DNA of 64,000 nt from Sporolactobacillus laevolacticus DSM 442 (lineage in GTDB: Bacteria; Bacillota; Bacilli; Bacillales; Sporolactobacillaceae): NCBI RefSeq assembly GCF_000497245.1, contig NZ_AWTC01000013.1, positions 119,085 through 183,084 on the forward strand, given 5' to 3'. Both the position numbers and the translations under genes were made by a program. Shown piece after piece: positions 32,730 through 41,727 of this stretch (position 1 is its first letter; the number at the start of each line of letters is the position of its first letter). Below the pieces are notes generated by a model. The model saw only the letters and a list, made by a program, of their open reading frames with translations, searched no databases and was not told the origin of the DNA.

Positions 32730-34457
32730 ATGTACGTTGAATTACGAGAGGTTCAGTCAACAATTCAGCAAATTGTTATGGCAATATCGGCTGTCCTGAA
32801 AATTGAGGTGGAGGTGGCCGATGCCGATTTATTCCGTATTGCCGGAACCGGATTGATTAAACAAAAAATATGGAAAGAAATGAGCGGCGAGGACGCCGTT
32901 TACAGGCAATGTGTTGAAAGAGGACAAACAATCGTAATCGATCGGCCAGGCTTTAACGATATTTGTACAAGCTGTCCGCATTTTGGAAACTGCGCCGAAC
33001 ACGGAGAAATATGCACACCGATTAAAATTAATCAGCAAGTAATCGGAGTTATTGGATTGATCGCCTTCAGCGTTGAACAGAGAGAAAAACTATTCGGCGA
33101 TATAGATGCTAATATTTACTTTTTGAAAAAGATGGCCGATGTGATCGCTACCAAAGTAAACGAAAACATTATTTTCAGGCAACAACTGATTGCAGAAAAA
33201 AAGATCTCCACTTTAGTCAATTGCATCGATATGGGTCTTCTGATGCTAAATCAAGGCGAGTGCGAGTTTATCAGTAAAACTGCTAGAAAAATGCTTCAAT
33301 TAGGAGAAAATGAAGCGGCTAACCCTAAGCTAGTTGCACAGTTCACAGGAAGAAAGCACATAGATCCAAATGGAGCTATTGTCTGGATTGATCTCGGCTC
33401 CTACCGGAAGAAATTTTTCATAACTGTCCACCAAATTGACGTTCTGGAAAAAGATGAAGCAGAAGTTGTTCTGATCGAAGATCCAGAGCATATCACTCAG
33501 ATCGCTACACATATCACAATTGATAAGCAAAATCATGCGACCGGCTTAATCGGATCATCCACGGCGATCCTCAATATCAAGCAAATTCTATTGAAAATCA
33601 AGGATGAATCGATTCCGATCCTGATTACAGGAGAAGATGGAACAGGCAAAACCTTTGCAGCCCATTTCGTTCATACAACCGCAAATAAGCCTGAAGATAT
33701 GTACCGAAAAATCAATGTTTCATACTACTCAGAAGACGACCTGAATCAATTACTGTTCGGTGATCGGACAAATCCGTCAAAAAAAGGATATTTAGAGAAG
33801 CTAGACGGCGGGACTCTTGTGCTGGATGAAATTGATCGCATCGGCCAGTCCACACAGTTGCTGCTCAATAAATTTCTCAGTGATAAACTGATCGAGAAAA
33901 ACGGTCAGGCGATGAAAGTCAATGTGCGTTTGATCAGTGTCACAAATAAAAATCTCATGGATTTTGTGCAGAGGGGCCGTTTCCGTCAAGACCTTTATTA
34001 TAAAATTGGTGTTGTTCCTATATTTATGCCACCACTGAGAGAGAGAAAAAGCGACATCATGATGCTTGCCGACTACTTTTTAAATCTGCTTAATCTAAAT
34101 GCGGAATCGGTCCGAAAAACATTTGCTAGACAAATTCAGGATGTTGTAGGTGCCTATGATTGGCCGGGAAATATCCAAGAATTGTATAATGCGTTTGCAT
34201 ACGCATTCAGTGTCTCCGACGAACCCGTCATTCGCGTTGAACATTTTCCTGACTATCTGCTTGAGAAATATCACTCGCGCATTAAACAATCCAGTCAGAA
34301 TTTTAATCTGCAGACAATTGAACGAGACACAATAAAAAAAGCCCTGATCAAAGTGAAAAGCGAAGGAAAGAAAAAAGAAGAAGCTGCCGCCCTGCTCGGT
34401 ATTGGACGGGCAACCTTGTTTCGCAAGATTTCTGAGTATCGGTTAAACAACCAATAA
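32730..34457 (+). CDS. YgeV-like AAA+ regulator lacking the GAFTGA loop
   Basis: A 575-residue regulator with the sigma-54-activator domain order. N-terminal GAF-like sensor with a cysteine cluster (Cys79, 82, 88, 95 in CTSCPHFGNCAEHGEICTPI), a PAS-like middle part, an AAA+ domain (Walker A GEDGTGKT at 301-308, Walker B LVLDEID near 363, arginine-finger region RFRQDLYYKI) and a C-terminal Fis-type helix-turn-helix (EEAAALLGIGRATLFRKI). The segment that should read GAFTGA is DRTNPSKKG (about 345-353), so sigma-54 contact is not expected. TyrR-like proteins with this loss act on sigma-70 promoters. It is divergent from the dpaL operon, as ygeV is near ygeWXY in E. coli. Cysteines suggest metal, Fe-S or redox sensing (inference). 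Confidence 0.88.
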   Translation: MYVELREVQSTIQQIVMAISAVLKIEVEVADADLFRIAGTGLIKQKIWKEMSGEDAVYRQCVERGQTIVIDRPGFNDICTSCPHFGNCAEHGEICTPIKINQQVIGVIGLIAFSVEQREKLFGDIDANIYFLKKMADVIATKVNENIIFRQQLIAEKKISTLVNCIDMGLLMLNQGECEFISKTARKMLQLGENEAANPKLVAQFTGRKHIDPNGAIVWIDLGSYRKKFFITVHQIDVLEKDEAEVVLIEDPEHITQIATHITIDKQNHATGLIGSSTAILNIKQILLKIKDESIPILITGEDGTGKTFAAHFVHTTANKPEDMYRKINVSYYSEDDLNQLLFGDRTNPSKKGYLEKLDGGTLVLDEIDRIGQSTQLLLNKFLSDKLIEKNGQAMKVNVRLISVTNKNLMDFVQRGRFRQDLYYKIGVVPIFMPPLRERKSDIMMLADYFLNLLNLNAESVRKTFARQIQDVVGAYDWPGNIQELYNAFAYAFSVSDEPVIRVEHFPDYLLEKYHSRIKQSSQNFNLQTIERDTIKKALIKVKSEGKKKEEAAALLGIGRATLFRKISEYRLNNQ

Positions 34458-34495
34458 TAGTTGTACAGAAGGGCCATAAATATCGATAAAAAGCG

Positions 34496-34522
34496 AAAAA
34501 GAGAGGCTCTCCTCTCTTTTTT
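34496..34522. terminator. Bidirectional terminator between the YgeV-like gene and gabD
   Basis: AGAGAGG / CCTCTCT around CTCT, with A-run and T-run on the two sides. It serves both convergent genes. Confidence 0.92.
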
Positions 34523-34540
34523 CCTGCCCATCGAAACTAT

Positions 34541-35968
34541 TTAGTCGGCTATGTTTATCGACACGTATTTCGTCTCCAAATAAGGTTCAATGCCTTCAAT
34601 TCCGCCTTCTCTGCCCATTCCACTTTCTTTCATCCCGCCGAATGGGGCTTGAACCGTAGAAGGTCCGCCATCATTCCAGCCAATAATGCCGTATTTCAGA
34701 TGCTCGGATAAATAAATGCCGCGCTTCATATTTTCAGTAAAGAAGTATGCAGCCAGGCCATATGGTGTGTCATTTGCAAGCCGCACTGCGTCTTCAATTT
34801 CTGTGAATGTAATCACCGGTGCGATTGGTCCAAATGTCTCTTCATGCATGATCCGCATTGACTCGTCAACGTTGGTCAAGATTGTTGGCCAGACAAAATA
34901 GGTGCCGGCTTCGTCATCTCCATGATGGCTGCCTCCAAGCGCAACGACTGCCCCACGCGAACACGCATCTTCAAGCTGACCGATAATTTTCTCATAACCC
35001 TGTTTGTTAATGATCGGTCCGATTGCAATACCGTCCTCCATACCATTTCCGACCTTCAATGTGCTGGCGGCTTGCACAAGTTTTTCAACGAAGCGCTCTG
35101 CAATGGATTGATGAACAATCAACCGGTTGGCGCAGATACAGGTCTGGCCAGCGTTACGAAATTTGGATACAAGTGTTTGCTGAACTGCTAGATCAAGATT
35201 CGCATCTTTATCGATTATAAGCGGTGCGTGGCCACCCAATTCCATCGACGTGTGTTTGACTGTACTTGCGCTGTTTTTTAATAATTGCTTGCCAACAGCC
35301 GTTGATCCTGTGAACGTAATTTTTCGAATCAATGGGCTTGCTGTAAAAAGTTCCCCAACCACTTTGCCTTCAGCAAGCACGCAGCACATCACATCTTTTG
35401 GGATGCCTGCTTCATAACCGAGTCGAAACATTTCGAAAGCAGTTAGCGGTGTTTCAGGAGCCGGTTTTACGATGAACGTGCATCCAGCCGCAAGAGCAGG
35501 GCCAACCTTGCGTGTGATCATTGCTGCCGGAAAGTTCCATGGTGTAATTGCAGCAACGACACCAATCGGTTTACGAGTGATGACAATCCGTTTTTTTGTC
35601 GATGAAGCCGGAATTGTCCGTCCGTATATGCGTTTTGCCTCTTCCGAATACCACTGCAAATATTTAGCAGCGTATGCGACTTCCCCAAGCGCTTCGCTAT
35701 AGGGCTTACCATTCTCAAGGGTGATCAGTTTTGCAAGTTCGTGCTGGTGATCCATGATCTTCTCGTACCATTTGTACAGCAGTCCTGATCTTTCTTCAGC
35801 AGATGTCTTTGACCAAGTCTGAAAGCCTTTATGTAATGCCATTATTTTTTCTTCAATAGATTCTAATGAATCAAGTGTTAATGTATCTACAATTTCTCCG
35901 GTTGCAGGATTGAACACATCAAAGGTTTTTTCTTCTCCTGGAACCCCATCTCTATCGATCGTCTCCAT
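34541..35968 (-). CDS. gabD: Succinate-semialdehyde dehydrogenase
   Basis: NAD(P)-dependent aldehyde dehydrogenase (475 residues from the chosen ATG) that oxidises succinate semialdehyde to succinate, the last step of GABA catabolism. Motifs are TPWNFPAAM (about 140), the coenzyme fold FTGSTAVGK (about 216), the general base Glu in [10 protein letters not shown] (about 240) and the catalytic cysteine in [11 protein letters not shown] (about 275). A frame extension of 11 codons upstream lacks a ribosome-binding site; GAGGAG precedes the ATG at 35968. It ends the GABA gene group on this strand. A related semialdehyde substrate such as glutarate semialdehyde is possible. Confidence 0.92.
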   Translation of the reverse strand: METIDRDGVPGEEKTFDVFNPATGEIVDTLTLDSLESIEEKIMALHKGFQTWSKTSAEERSGLLYKWYEKIMDHQHELAKLITLENGKPYSEALGEVAYAAKYLQWYSEEAKRIYGRTIPASSTKKRIVITRKPIGVVAAITPWNFPAAMITRKVGPALAAGCTFIVKPAPETPLTAFEMFRLGYEAGIPKDVMCCVLAEGKVVGELFTASPLIRKITFTGSTAVGKQLLKNSASTVKHTSMELGGHAPLIIDKDANLDLAVQQTLVSKFRNAGQTCICANRLIVHQSIAERFVEKLVQAASTLKVGNGMEDGIAIGPIINKQGYEKIIGQLEDACSRGAVVALGGSHHGDDEAGTYFVWPTILTNVDESMRIMHEETFGPIAPVITFTEIEDAVRLANDTPYGLAAYFFTENMKRGIYLSEHLKYGIIGWNDGGPSTVQAPFGGMKESGMGREGGIEGIEPYLETKYVSINIAD

Positions 35969-36060
35969 GATCGCTCTCCTCTGTAAAATAAAATTGATCA
36001 CAAAAATGGAAAATCCAGATCTGTTTTGCCCTAACTTTTCTAGTTTCTATAAAACAACGA

Positions 36061-37404
36061 TCAGAACTCAGAAAATACTTTTTCAATAACGTTCAATGTT
36101 CTTTGGATATCTTCCTCTGTATGTTCGGTAGAAAGGTAGATTCTGCCGCGATTCGGGGTAAAGCGCACGCCGAGCTCAAGGCAACGCATGACAAAACGGT
36201 CATAAAGTTCTTGATCAATTGACGTCAGGCATTCTCTAAAGTCATTCAGTGGATGATCCACGCCTAGTTCGAGCAGGCAAATGGCTCCGGCATGATCGCA
36301 GTGAAGCGTGACTTGGTATTTTTCTCCCAGCTTTCTGATACCCTCCGTCAGTACCCTACCCAAATGGTCAAATCGTTCATACACGCCGGGCTGTTCAAGC
36401 TGGTTGATTGTCGCTAGTGCAGCGGCAACCGATACAGCATTCCCATTGAACGTCCCCGATGCGTGAACGCCGCATTCCATCACCTGCCGCTTTCCCGTAA
36501 CAACGGAAATTGGAAATCCTCCGGAGATCGCCTTAGCAAACACAGCAACATCGGGCGTGACGCCAAAATATTCCTGTGCACCGCCCAAAGCCATTCTAAA
36601 GCCTGTGATCACTTCGTCGAAAATAAGTAAAATCCCATGTTCCGTTGCCAACTGCCGAAGACCCTCAAGATAGCCTTTTTTCGGAAGGATCGGCCCGGAA
36701 TCACACATAAAGGGTTCAGTGATGATTGCCGCAATATCATGACCCTCTTTGTCTATAATACGTCTGATCGCGTCCAGATCATTCCATGGCGCAAGCATGA
36801 TATTCTCCGTTGCGCTCGGCAGCTGCCCAAGTGATTCCCGCCTTTTCCATGGATCATTTCTCGGGCCCAATTCTTCTATAGATCTAGCGTCGGTACTAAT
36901 TTTTTCCTCATCCGACCAGCCATGATACTGGCCCTCAAACTTAATAATTTTTGATTTTCCGGTATACGCCCTTGCTAACCTGAACACGAACATATTCGCT
37001 TCGGTCCCGGTATTTTGAAAAACAATTTTCTCCGCACAAGGAATGATTTCTACCAGTTTTTTAGAAAGCTTGAACAAATCATAGGTTGGTGAGCAAAACT
37101 GGGTTCCGATCTCGAGTTGCCTGCTGACCGCCTCATTCACCGTATCGGGACTGTAACCCAAAATGAGCGGACCCATACCAGCTACATAATCGATGTACGC
37201 GTTGCCATCAACATCATACAGGTGCGACCCTTTCCCTTTTTCGAAACAGATTGGGTATTCTTGAAAAGACGCTTTATGAAAAGAACTGGCAACGCCGTCT
37301 AATAAGTACGTTTTGGATTGTTGGAACAGCTTTTTGGAATTGCTCGTGTTGACCGCATAATCGTTCAGTCTTGCCACCCCACTTTCTCGTTGATGTTCCA
37401 GCAT
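36061..37404 (-). CDS. Class-III aminotransferase, glutamate-1-semialdehyde aminomutase-like
   Basis: PLP enzyme of 447 residues in the HemL/omega-aminotransferase group. The PLP lysine is in VAVFAKAISGGFP (about 285), preceded by LIFDEVITGFR (about 255); FQNTGTEANM near 130 binds cofactor phosphate. Its place between an amino-acid ABC transporter and gabD suggests deamination of an omega- or beta-amino acid to a semialdehyde, not heme synthesis. No clear ribosome-binding site is seen before the ATG, so a later start is possible. Together with GabT this gives the cluster two class-III aminotransferases. Confidence 0.8.
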   Translation of the reverse strand: MLEHQRESGVARLNDYAVNTSNSKKLFQQSKTYLLDGVASSFHKASFQEYPICFEKGKGSHLYDVDGNAYIDYVAGMGPLILGYSPDTVNEAVSRQLEIGTQFCSPTYDLFKLSKKLVEIIPCAEKIVFQNTGTEANMFVFRLARAYTGKSKIIKFEGQYHGWSDEEKISTDARSIEELGPRNDPWKRRESLGQLPSATENIMLAPWNDLDAIRRIIDKEGHDIAAIITEPFMCDSGPILPKKGYLEGLRQLATEHGILLIFDEVITGFRMALGGAQEYFGVTPDVAVFAKAISGGFPISVVTGKRQVMECGVHASGTFNGNAVSVAAALATINQLEQPGVYERFDHLGRVLTEGIRKLGEKYQVTLHCDHAGAICLLELGVDHPLNDFRECLTSIDQELYDRFVMRCLELGVRFTPNRGRIYLSTEHTEEDIQRTLNVIEKVFSEF

Positions 37405-37436
37405 GTTTCGAAAGTGTTTACAGCAGAATTAACAGA

Positions 37437-38207
37437 TTAAACTTTTTCAGATTCAGGATGCAGCACCTGATTTATAAAGAGCTTGGTCCGCTGATGCTTT
37501 GGCGCGTTAAAAATGTCACTCGGCTTACCTTCCTCCACAATGACACCTTTGTCCATAAAGATGATCCGGTCGCCGACTTCCTCAGCAAAGCGCATTTCGT
37601 GCGTAACAAGAACCATTGTCATTCCTTCATCCGCCAGTTCGCGGATAACCTTGAGTACTTCACCGACCAATTCAGGATCCAAAGCCGATGTCGCTTCATC
37701 AAAAAGCATGATATTCGGTTCCATAGCTAGCGCCCGGGCAATTGCGACTCGTTGTTTCTGTCCGCCTGAAAGCTGGTTCGGGTAATGATTCATCCGTTCA
37801 GCAAGGCCTACTTTAGTTAAATATTTCTCTGCCGTCTTTTTTGCTTCTTCTGCCGATTTTTTCCTAATCTTAATCTGAGCCGCCATAACATTTTGAATGG
37901 CCGTCATCATCGGGAACAGATTAAAGCCTTGAAACACCATGCCAATCTCCGTTCGAAGCCTAGCGACACGTTTCTCATTATAGCGGCCGGATTCATCCGA
38001 AAAGCTCGTTCCTTCGACCTTCACCGTGCCTGAGGATGGCAATTCCAAGCAATTCAGACATCGAAGCAATGTTGATTTTCCTGATCCGGAAGGTCCAATT
38101 ATGACCACAATTTCGCCTTGATGGACAGTCAGATCAATGCCTTTCAAAATTTCATGAACACCAAAGGATTTATGCAATTGAGCGACTTCAATCATCGGTT
38201 TAGACAT
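37437..38207 (-). CDS. Polar amino-acid ABC transporter ATP-binding protein
   Basis: A 256-residue ATPase of the GlnQ/HisP family. Walker [10 protein letters not shown] (about 37-45), Q-loop [11 protein letters not shown], signature [15 protein letters not shown] (about 144) and Walker [15 protein letters not shown] are intact. It powers uptake of an amino acid with the overlapping permease (8 bases) and the lipoprotein encoded at 39373. Position in the gab cluster suggests GABA, beta-alanine or a similar omega-amino acid as the substrate (inference). Confidence 0.93.
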   Translation of the reverse strand: MSKPMIEVAQLHKSFGVHEILKGIDLTVHQGEIVVIIGPSGSGKSTLLRCLNCLELPSSGTVKVEGTSFSDESGRYNEKRVARLRTEIGMVFQGFNLFPMMTAIQNVMAAQIKIRKKSAEEAKKTAEKYLTKVGLAERMNHYPNQLSGGQKQRVAIARALAMEPNIMLFDEATSALDPELVGEVLKVIRELADEGMTMVLVTHEMRFAEEVGDRIIFMDKGVIVEEGKPSDIFNAPKHQRTKLFINQVLHPESEKV

Positions 38208-38907
38208 GTGTGGACAACCTCTTCTCTAACAGACGTACAACTTGAGACAGCGGTAGGCTTAGAATTAAATAAGCGATCGCAAGTATAGTATAAGATTCAA
38301 TGGTTAAAAAGGTCTGCGAAGCATAGGCCTGCGTGCGGAGCAGCAATTCATTAACCGTGATGAAAGCGAGCAGCGACGTGTCTTTAATCATCATGATCAA
38401 GTAGTTTCCAAATACCGGGATGGCTTGCCTTGTCGCCTGCGGGATGACAATCGACCACAATGCCTGACGATGTGTATAGCCGAGCGCAAGGGCTGCCTCA
38501 GTCTGCCCCTTGTCAATCGACAGGATGGACGCGCGCACCACTTCAGACAAATAACATCCATAGTTGATTCCCAGTCCGAGTATCCCTGCAAGCAGTGGAT
38601 TCAGCTGGAATTGATAACCCGGGATCATGAACTGAACAACAAGGGAAATGAGCAGCGGCGCAACATAAAACATGTAGACGAGTTGAACAAGCAAAGGTGT
38701 GCCTCTCACAATCTCCAGGATGACAACCAAGATTCCTCTTATTATTTTTGAATTTGATAAACGGCCGACAGCGATTAGCACGCTTAAAATAACCGCGAGT
38801 AAGAATCCACCAAGCGTCGCCTCAAGCGCAATCAGCAATCCTTGTCCTAATTCAGGCGAAAGTTCTCTGAAGGCAGTAGCAAAATCTAAATGATTCAGAA
38901 TATCCAT
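38200..38907 (-). CDS. Polar amino-acid ABC transporter permease
   Basis: A 235-residue membrane protein of the HisM/GlnP family with about five hydrophobic segments. The EAA-type coupling motif is seen as [22 protein letters not shown] (about 155-176), and [14 protein letters not shown] is the family signature near residue 67. It overlaps the ATPase gene by 8 bases. A 346-base MITE copy separates it from the binding-protein gene upstream, so the transporter operon may be weakly coupled or have an extra promoter. Confidence 0.92.
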   Translation of the reverse strand: MDILNHLDFATAFRELSPELGQGLLIALEATLGGFLLAVILSVLIAVGRLSNSKIIRGILVVILEIVRGTPLLVQLVYMFYVAPLLISLVVQFMIPGYQFQLNPLLAGILGLGINYGCYLSEVVRASILSIDKGQTEAALALGYTHRQALWSIVIPQATRQAIPVFGNYLIMMIKDTSLLAFITVNELLLRTQAYASQTFLTIESYTILAIAYLILSLPLSQVVRLLEKRLSTHV

Positions 38908-38978
38908 TCAATACACCTCATTAATCAAACGATTCTCTTAGAGGATGTTCAAAAAGTCCGGGAAAAAGGTTAAGAAGG

Positions 38979-39041
38979 ATCTTCTGCTAATTACATGCAC
39001 GTCCTGTGCATAACGCAGAAGTCACCGCATCCTGCGGAAGT
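38979..39041. repeat. Three-stem 63-bp module 1
   Basis: Stem 1 CTTCTGC / GCAGAAG encloses stem 2 ATGCAC-GTCCT-GTGCAT, followed by stem 3 CCGC-ATCCT-GCGG. All 12 positions differing from module 2 are paired and compensated. Confidence 0.8.
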
Positions 39042-39084
39042 TCTGTGTCAACTTGCTTCTACGCTCCTCACGTATTACAGGGGG

Positions 39085-39147
39085 ATCTTCGACTAATTAC
39101 ACTCACGTCCTGTGAGTAACGTCGAAGTCACTACATCCTGTAGAAGT
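39085..39147. repeat. Three-stem 63-bp module 2
   Basis: Stem 1 CTTCGAC / GTCGAAG encloses stem 2 ACTCAC-GTCCT-GTGAGT, followed by stem 3 CTAC-ATCCT-GTAG. Loops and linkers are identical to module 1. Confidence 0.8.
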
Positions 39148-39372
39148 ACGCTCCGGTGCTCGAAACTGCGTTTCCTTGATCTTCGACGCTCAGGACGAGC
39201 TAGTGTCACGCATGCCATAGGACGTGGCGTTCTGCCTGCCCTCGGCCCTTTTTGTCCTCCTTTTTGAACAGACTCTCTTAGTTTTCAGGATTGACCTTCA
39301 CCATCGTTTTCCTCTGACAATAGCAGAAATCAGAGTTCTCTTTAGGAAAGAATAACTCTGATTCAACATTCA

Positions 39373-40218
39373 TCACTTTTGAACAGGCACGTAATAATTA
39401 TCAGGCATTCCGTATTTCTTCAAAGCTTTTTTGATAAACCCGTTTTCTTTTAAGATATTTATTTGCTTATTGATCGCGTTGACTAATTTCGTATCGCTTT
39501 TTCTTGCCGCTGCTCCAATCACACCGGAAGCCTGTGGTGTATATGGATCAAGCATTTTTAATTTCAAGGAAGGATCCTGTTTCAAGCTGTATGCCGCAAC
39601 TGCTCCATCAGTAACCAAAGCATCGATTTTGCCCGTGTTCGCAGCAAGAAGTAAATCTGCTTGAGAGCCAAATACATTGACTTGTTTAATTTTCCCTTCT
39701 TTTTTCAGCTTGTTCGCGAAATCAAAGAATGCAGTCCCTTTCTGAGCACCGACTACCTTGTCTTTCAAGTCGTCAACGCTTTTAATCGGAGAATTTTTCG
39801 GGATGATAAACGCTTCGCCTTCTGTATACCATACTGTTGTAAACTTCGCGATCTTTTGTCTTTGCGGATTAATGTACATGCCGTCTGTTACAAGATCCAC
39901 ATTCTTATTATTCAATTCCAGAAGGAGGTTTTCGAATTTGGTTTGCTTCATTTCTACTTTGGGAATTCCGAGACGTCTGGCTACTTCTTTGATAATCTCA
40001 GCGTCAATGCCGGAAAACTTTTTCGTTTTCTGATCAATAAACGCAAACGGCGCGTCATTTGAGGAGCCGACAACCAGCACGCCTTTTTTCTTTGCGGCTG
40101 CTAACGTATCGGTAGTTTTACCGGATGAACTTCCTGAACTTGAATTGCTCGAACCGCAGGCGGAGAGAATACCGACAAGTAAAACGAGAATCAGTGCAGA
40201 CATAAACCAACGTTTCAT
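39373..40218 (-). CDS. Amino-acid ABC transporter substrate-binding lipoprotein
   Basis: A 281-residue exported lipoprotein of the family-3 extracellular solute-binding type. N-terminal signal peptide with lipobox (VGILSAC, Cys21), a serine-rich linker, then the domain starting KKKGVLVVGSSNDAPFAFID and the family signature DAEIIKEVARRLGI near residue 72. Tethered outside the membrane, it delivers ligand to the downstream permease and ATPase. It lies 147 bases after gabT, so GABA-related ligands are likely, though a glutamine- or arginine-type ligand cannot be excluded. Confidence 0.92.
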   Translation of the reverse strand: MKRWFMSALILVLLVGILSACGSSNSSSGSSSGKTTDTLAAAKKKGVLVVGSSNDAPFAFIDQKTKKFSGIDAEIIKEVARRLGIPKVEMKQTKFENLLLELNNKNVDLVTDGMYINPQRQKIAKFTTVWYTEGEAFIIPKNSPIKSVDDLKDKVVGAQKGTAFFDFANKLKKEGKIKQVNVFGSQADLLLAANTGKIDALVTDGAVAAYSLKQDPSLKLKMLDPYTPQASGVIGAAARKSDTKLVNAINKQINILKENGFIKKALKKYGMPDNYYVPVQK

Positions 40219-40364
40219 GAAAAGTGCCCCCTTATATGGATGAATTTATAAAATCATAAGACTAAATGAAATTTTCAGTTATTTATGAATAGAATTCTAC
40301 TAGCTTCACGAATAAAAAGCTAGAGTCAGCCTATGGGAATACTTGTCCTTCCAAAAAAATTCGA

Positions 40365-41687
40365 TCATTTAGCAAACTCAAGTGCTTCTTCAATAATAGC
40401 TAATCCTTTTGCAAGCTCTTCATCTTTAATTGTCAATGGTGATAAGAAGCGAATGCAATTCCCCTTTAAACCTGCATTCAGAAGAAGCAGACCATGCTGA
40501 TTGGCATAAGCGACGACCTTACTTGTCCGTTCCTTATTCGGCTCTTTTGTTTGTTTGTCTTTTACGAATTCAATCGCCGCCATTGCACCGAGCCGTCTAA
40601 TATCACCAATGAACGTGTATGTTTTTGCCCATTCTTTCGCACGTTCCTCAATAACTGTACCAATCTTCTCCGCCTGTTCTGTAAGATGCTCGTCTTTAAT
40701 AATGTCGAGCACGGCCAGTGCTGCTGCGCAGGCAATTGGGCTACCGCAGTAGGTTCCACCCAAAGAGCCATTAAGCTTGCATGCGTCAATCATCTCTGCT
40801 TTGCCCACAACACCGCTTAATGGGAATCCTGCCGCTAATGATTTAGAAACCGTCATCAGATCCGGTGTAACATCGAAATTTTCAATGGCGAACATTTTTC
40901 CGGTTCGAGCAAAACCTGCCTGAATTTCATCCGCTATAAAAACAATCCCATGCTCTGTACAGAAATCGCGAACATAAGTCACAAAACGCTTCGACGGAAT
41001 AATAAACCCGCCTTCGCCTTGAACAGGTTCCATAACAAGACATGCGACCATTTCCGGCGCGACATTGCTCAGGAAGAAATAATTGAACTGTTCGATGATT
41101 TCTACATCATATTCCTCATCAGTCATGCCTTCCGGTTTGCGATAGTAATAAGGATAAGGTGCCTGATAAGTCTCCGGTGCAAATGGTCCAAAGCCCATCT
41201 TATAAGGTTTAACCTTACTCGTCATGCCCATCGTTAAATTCGTCCGTCCATGGAAGGCGCGATCAAAGGTGACGACCGCTTGACGGCCTGTATAACTTCT
41301 AGCGATCTTTACTGCATTTTCAACAGCTTCCGCCCCGGAATTTAACAAAATCGCTTTTTTCGCAAAATTGCCCGGCGCGACCTCGCATAGCTTCTCACAA
41401 AGCTCAATGTACTCAGGATACATAATAACATTGAATCCGGGATGAATGTATTGATCCAGCTGCTTCTTTACCGCTTCAAGCACTTTAGGATGACGATGAC
41501 CGACATTTTGGACACCGATCGCCCCTGCAAAGTCGATAAATTCATTCCCATCAATATCTGTAATCACTGCCCCTTCCGCTTTCGTCGCAAGATGACGATT
41601 GCCGTTTCCGACCGCCGATGCCACATAGCGATCGCGTTTCGCCTGCCATTCTTCTGTCAGATTTCCTTCCAAAAGTTCCTTACCCAT
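40365..41687 (-). CDS. gabT: 4-aminobutyrate aminotransferase
   Basis: PLP-dependent class-III aminotransferase (440 residues) that converts GABA and 2-oxoglutarate to succinate semialdehyde and glutamate. Motifs are NSGAEAVENAVKIAR (about 110), FIADEIQAGFARTG (about 237, cofactor Asp) and the PLP lysine in MTVSKSLAAGFPLSG (about 268). The GTG used by a longer frame lies within the Shine-Dalgarno region AAGGAG, so the ATG at 41687 is chosen. It is divergent from gabR across 92 bases containing two TGGTAT boxes, the arrangement known for GabR-controlled gabT in B. subtilis. Confidence 0.94.
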   Translation of the reverse strand: MGKELLEGNLTEEWQAKRDRYVASAVGNGNRHLATKAEGAVITDIDGNEFIDFAGAIGVQNVGHRHPKVLEAVKKQLDQYIHPGFNVIMYPEYIELCEKLCEVAPGNFAKKAILLNSGAEAVENAVKIARSYTGRQAVVTFDRAFHGRTNLTMGMTSKVKPYKMGFGPFAPETYQAPYPYYYRKPEGMTDEEYDVEIIEQFNYFFLSNVAPEMVACLVMEPVQGEGGFIIPSKRFVTYVRDFCTEHGIVFIADEIQAGFARTGKMFAIENFDVTPDLMTVSKSLAAGFPLSGVVGKAEMIDACKLNGSLGGTYCGSPIACAAALAVLDIIKDEHLTEQAEKIGTVIEERAKEWAKTYTFIGDIRRLGAMAAIEFVKDKQTKEPNKERTSKVVAYANQHGLLLLNAGLKGNCIRFLSPLTIKDEELAKGLAIIEEALEFAK

Positions 41688-41727
41688 TTTTTCTCTCACT
41701 CCTTTAATAGATATTTTGCTAATTTTT

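Larger units (their letters stand above)
38936..39281. repeat. MITE-like dispersed repeat, copy B, with structured internal modules
   Basis: This is the longest of three copies and occupies most of the 465-base gap between the permease and binding-protein genes. Ends share GTTCAAAAAG in inverted orientation, flanked by CTTAGAG/CTCTCTTAG. Compared with copies A and C the backbone has three insertions: two 63-bp modules at 38979-39041 and 39085-39147, and a third, inverted and more degenerate one at about 39179-39238. Each contains hairpins with an RTCCT loop. It has no reading frame. Confidence 0.85.

Noticed and set aside
36061-37404. hemL, glutamate-1-semialdehyde aminomutase of heme synthesis
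   Set aside because: It resembles HemL, but no other heme gene is near and it lies between an amino-acid transporter and gabD, so a catabolic aminotransferase is more likely.
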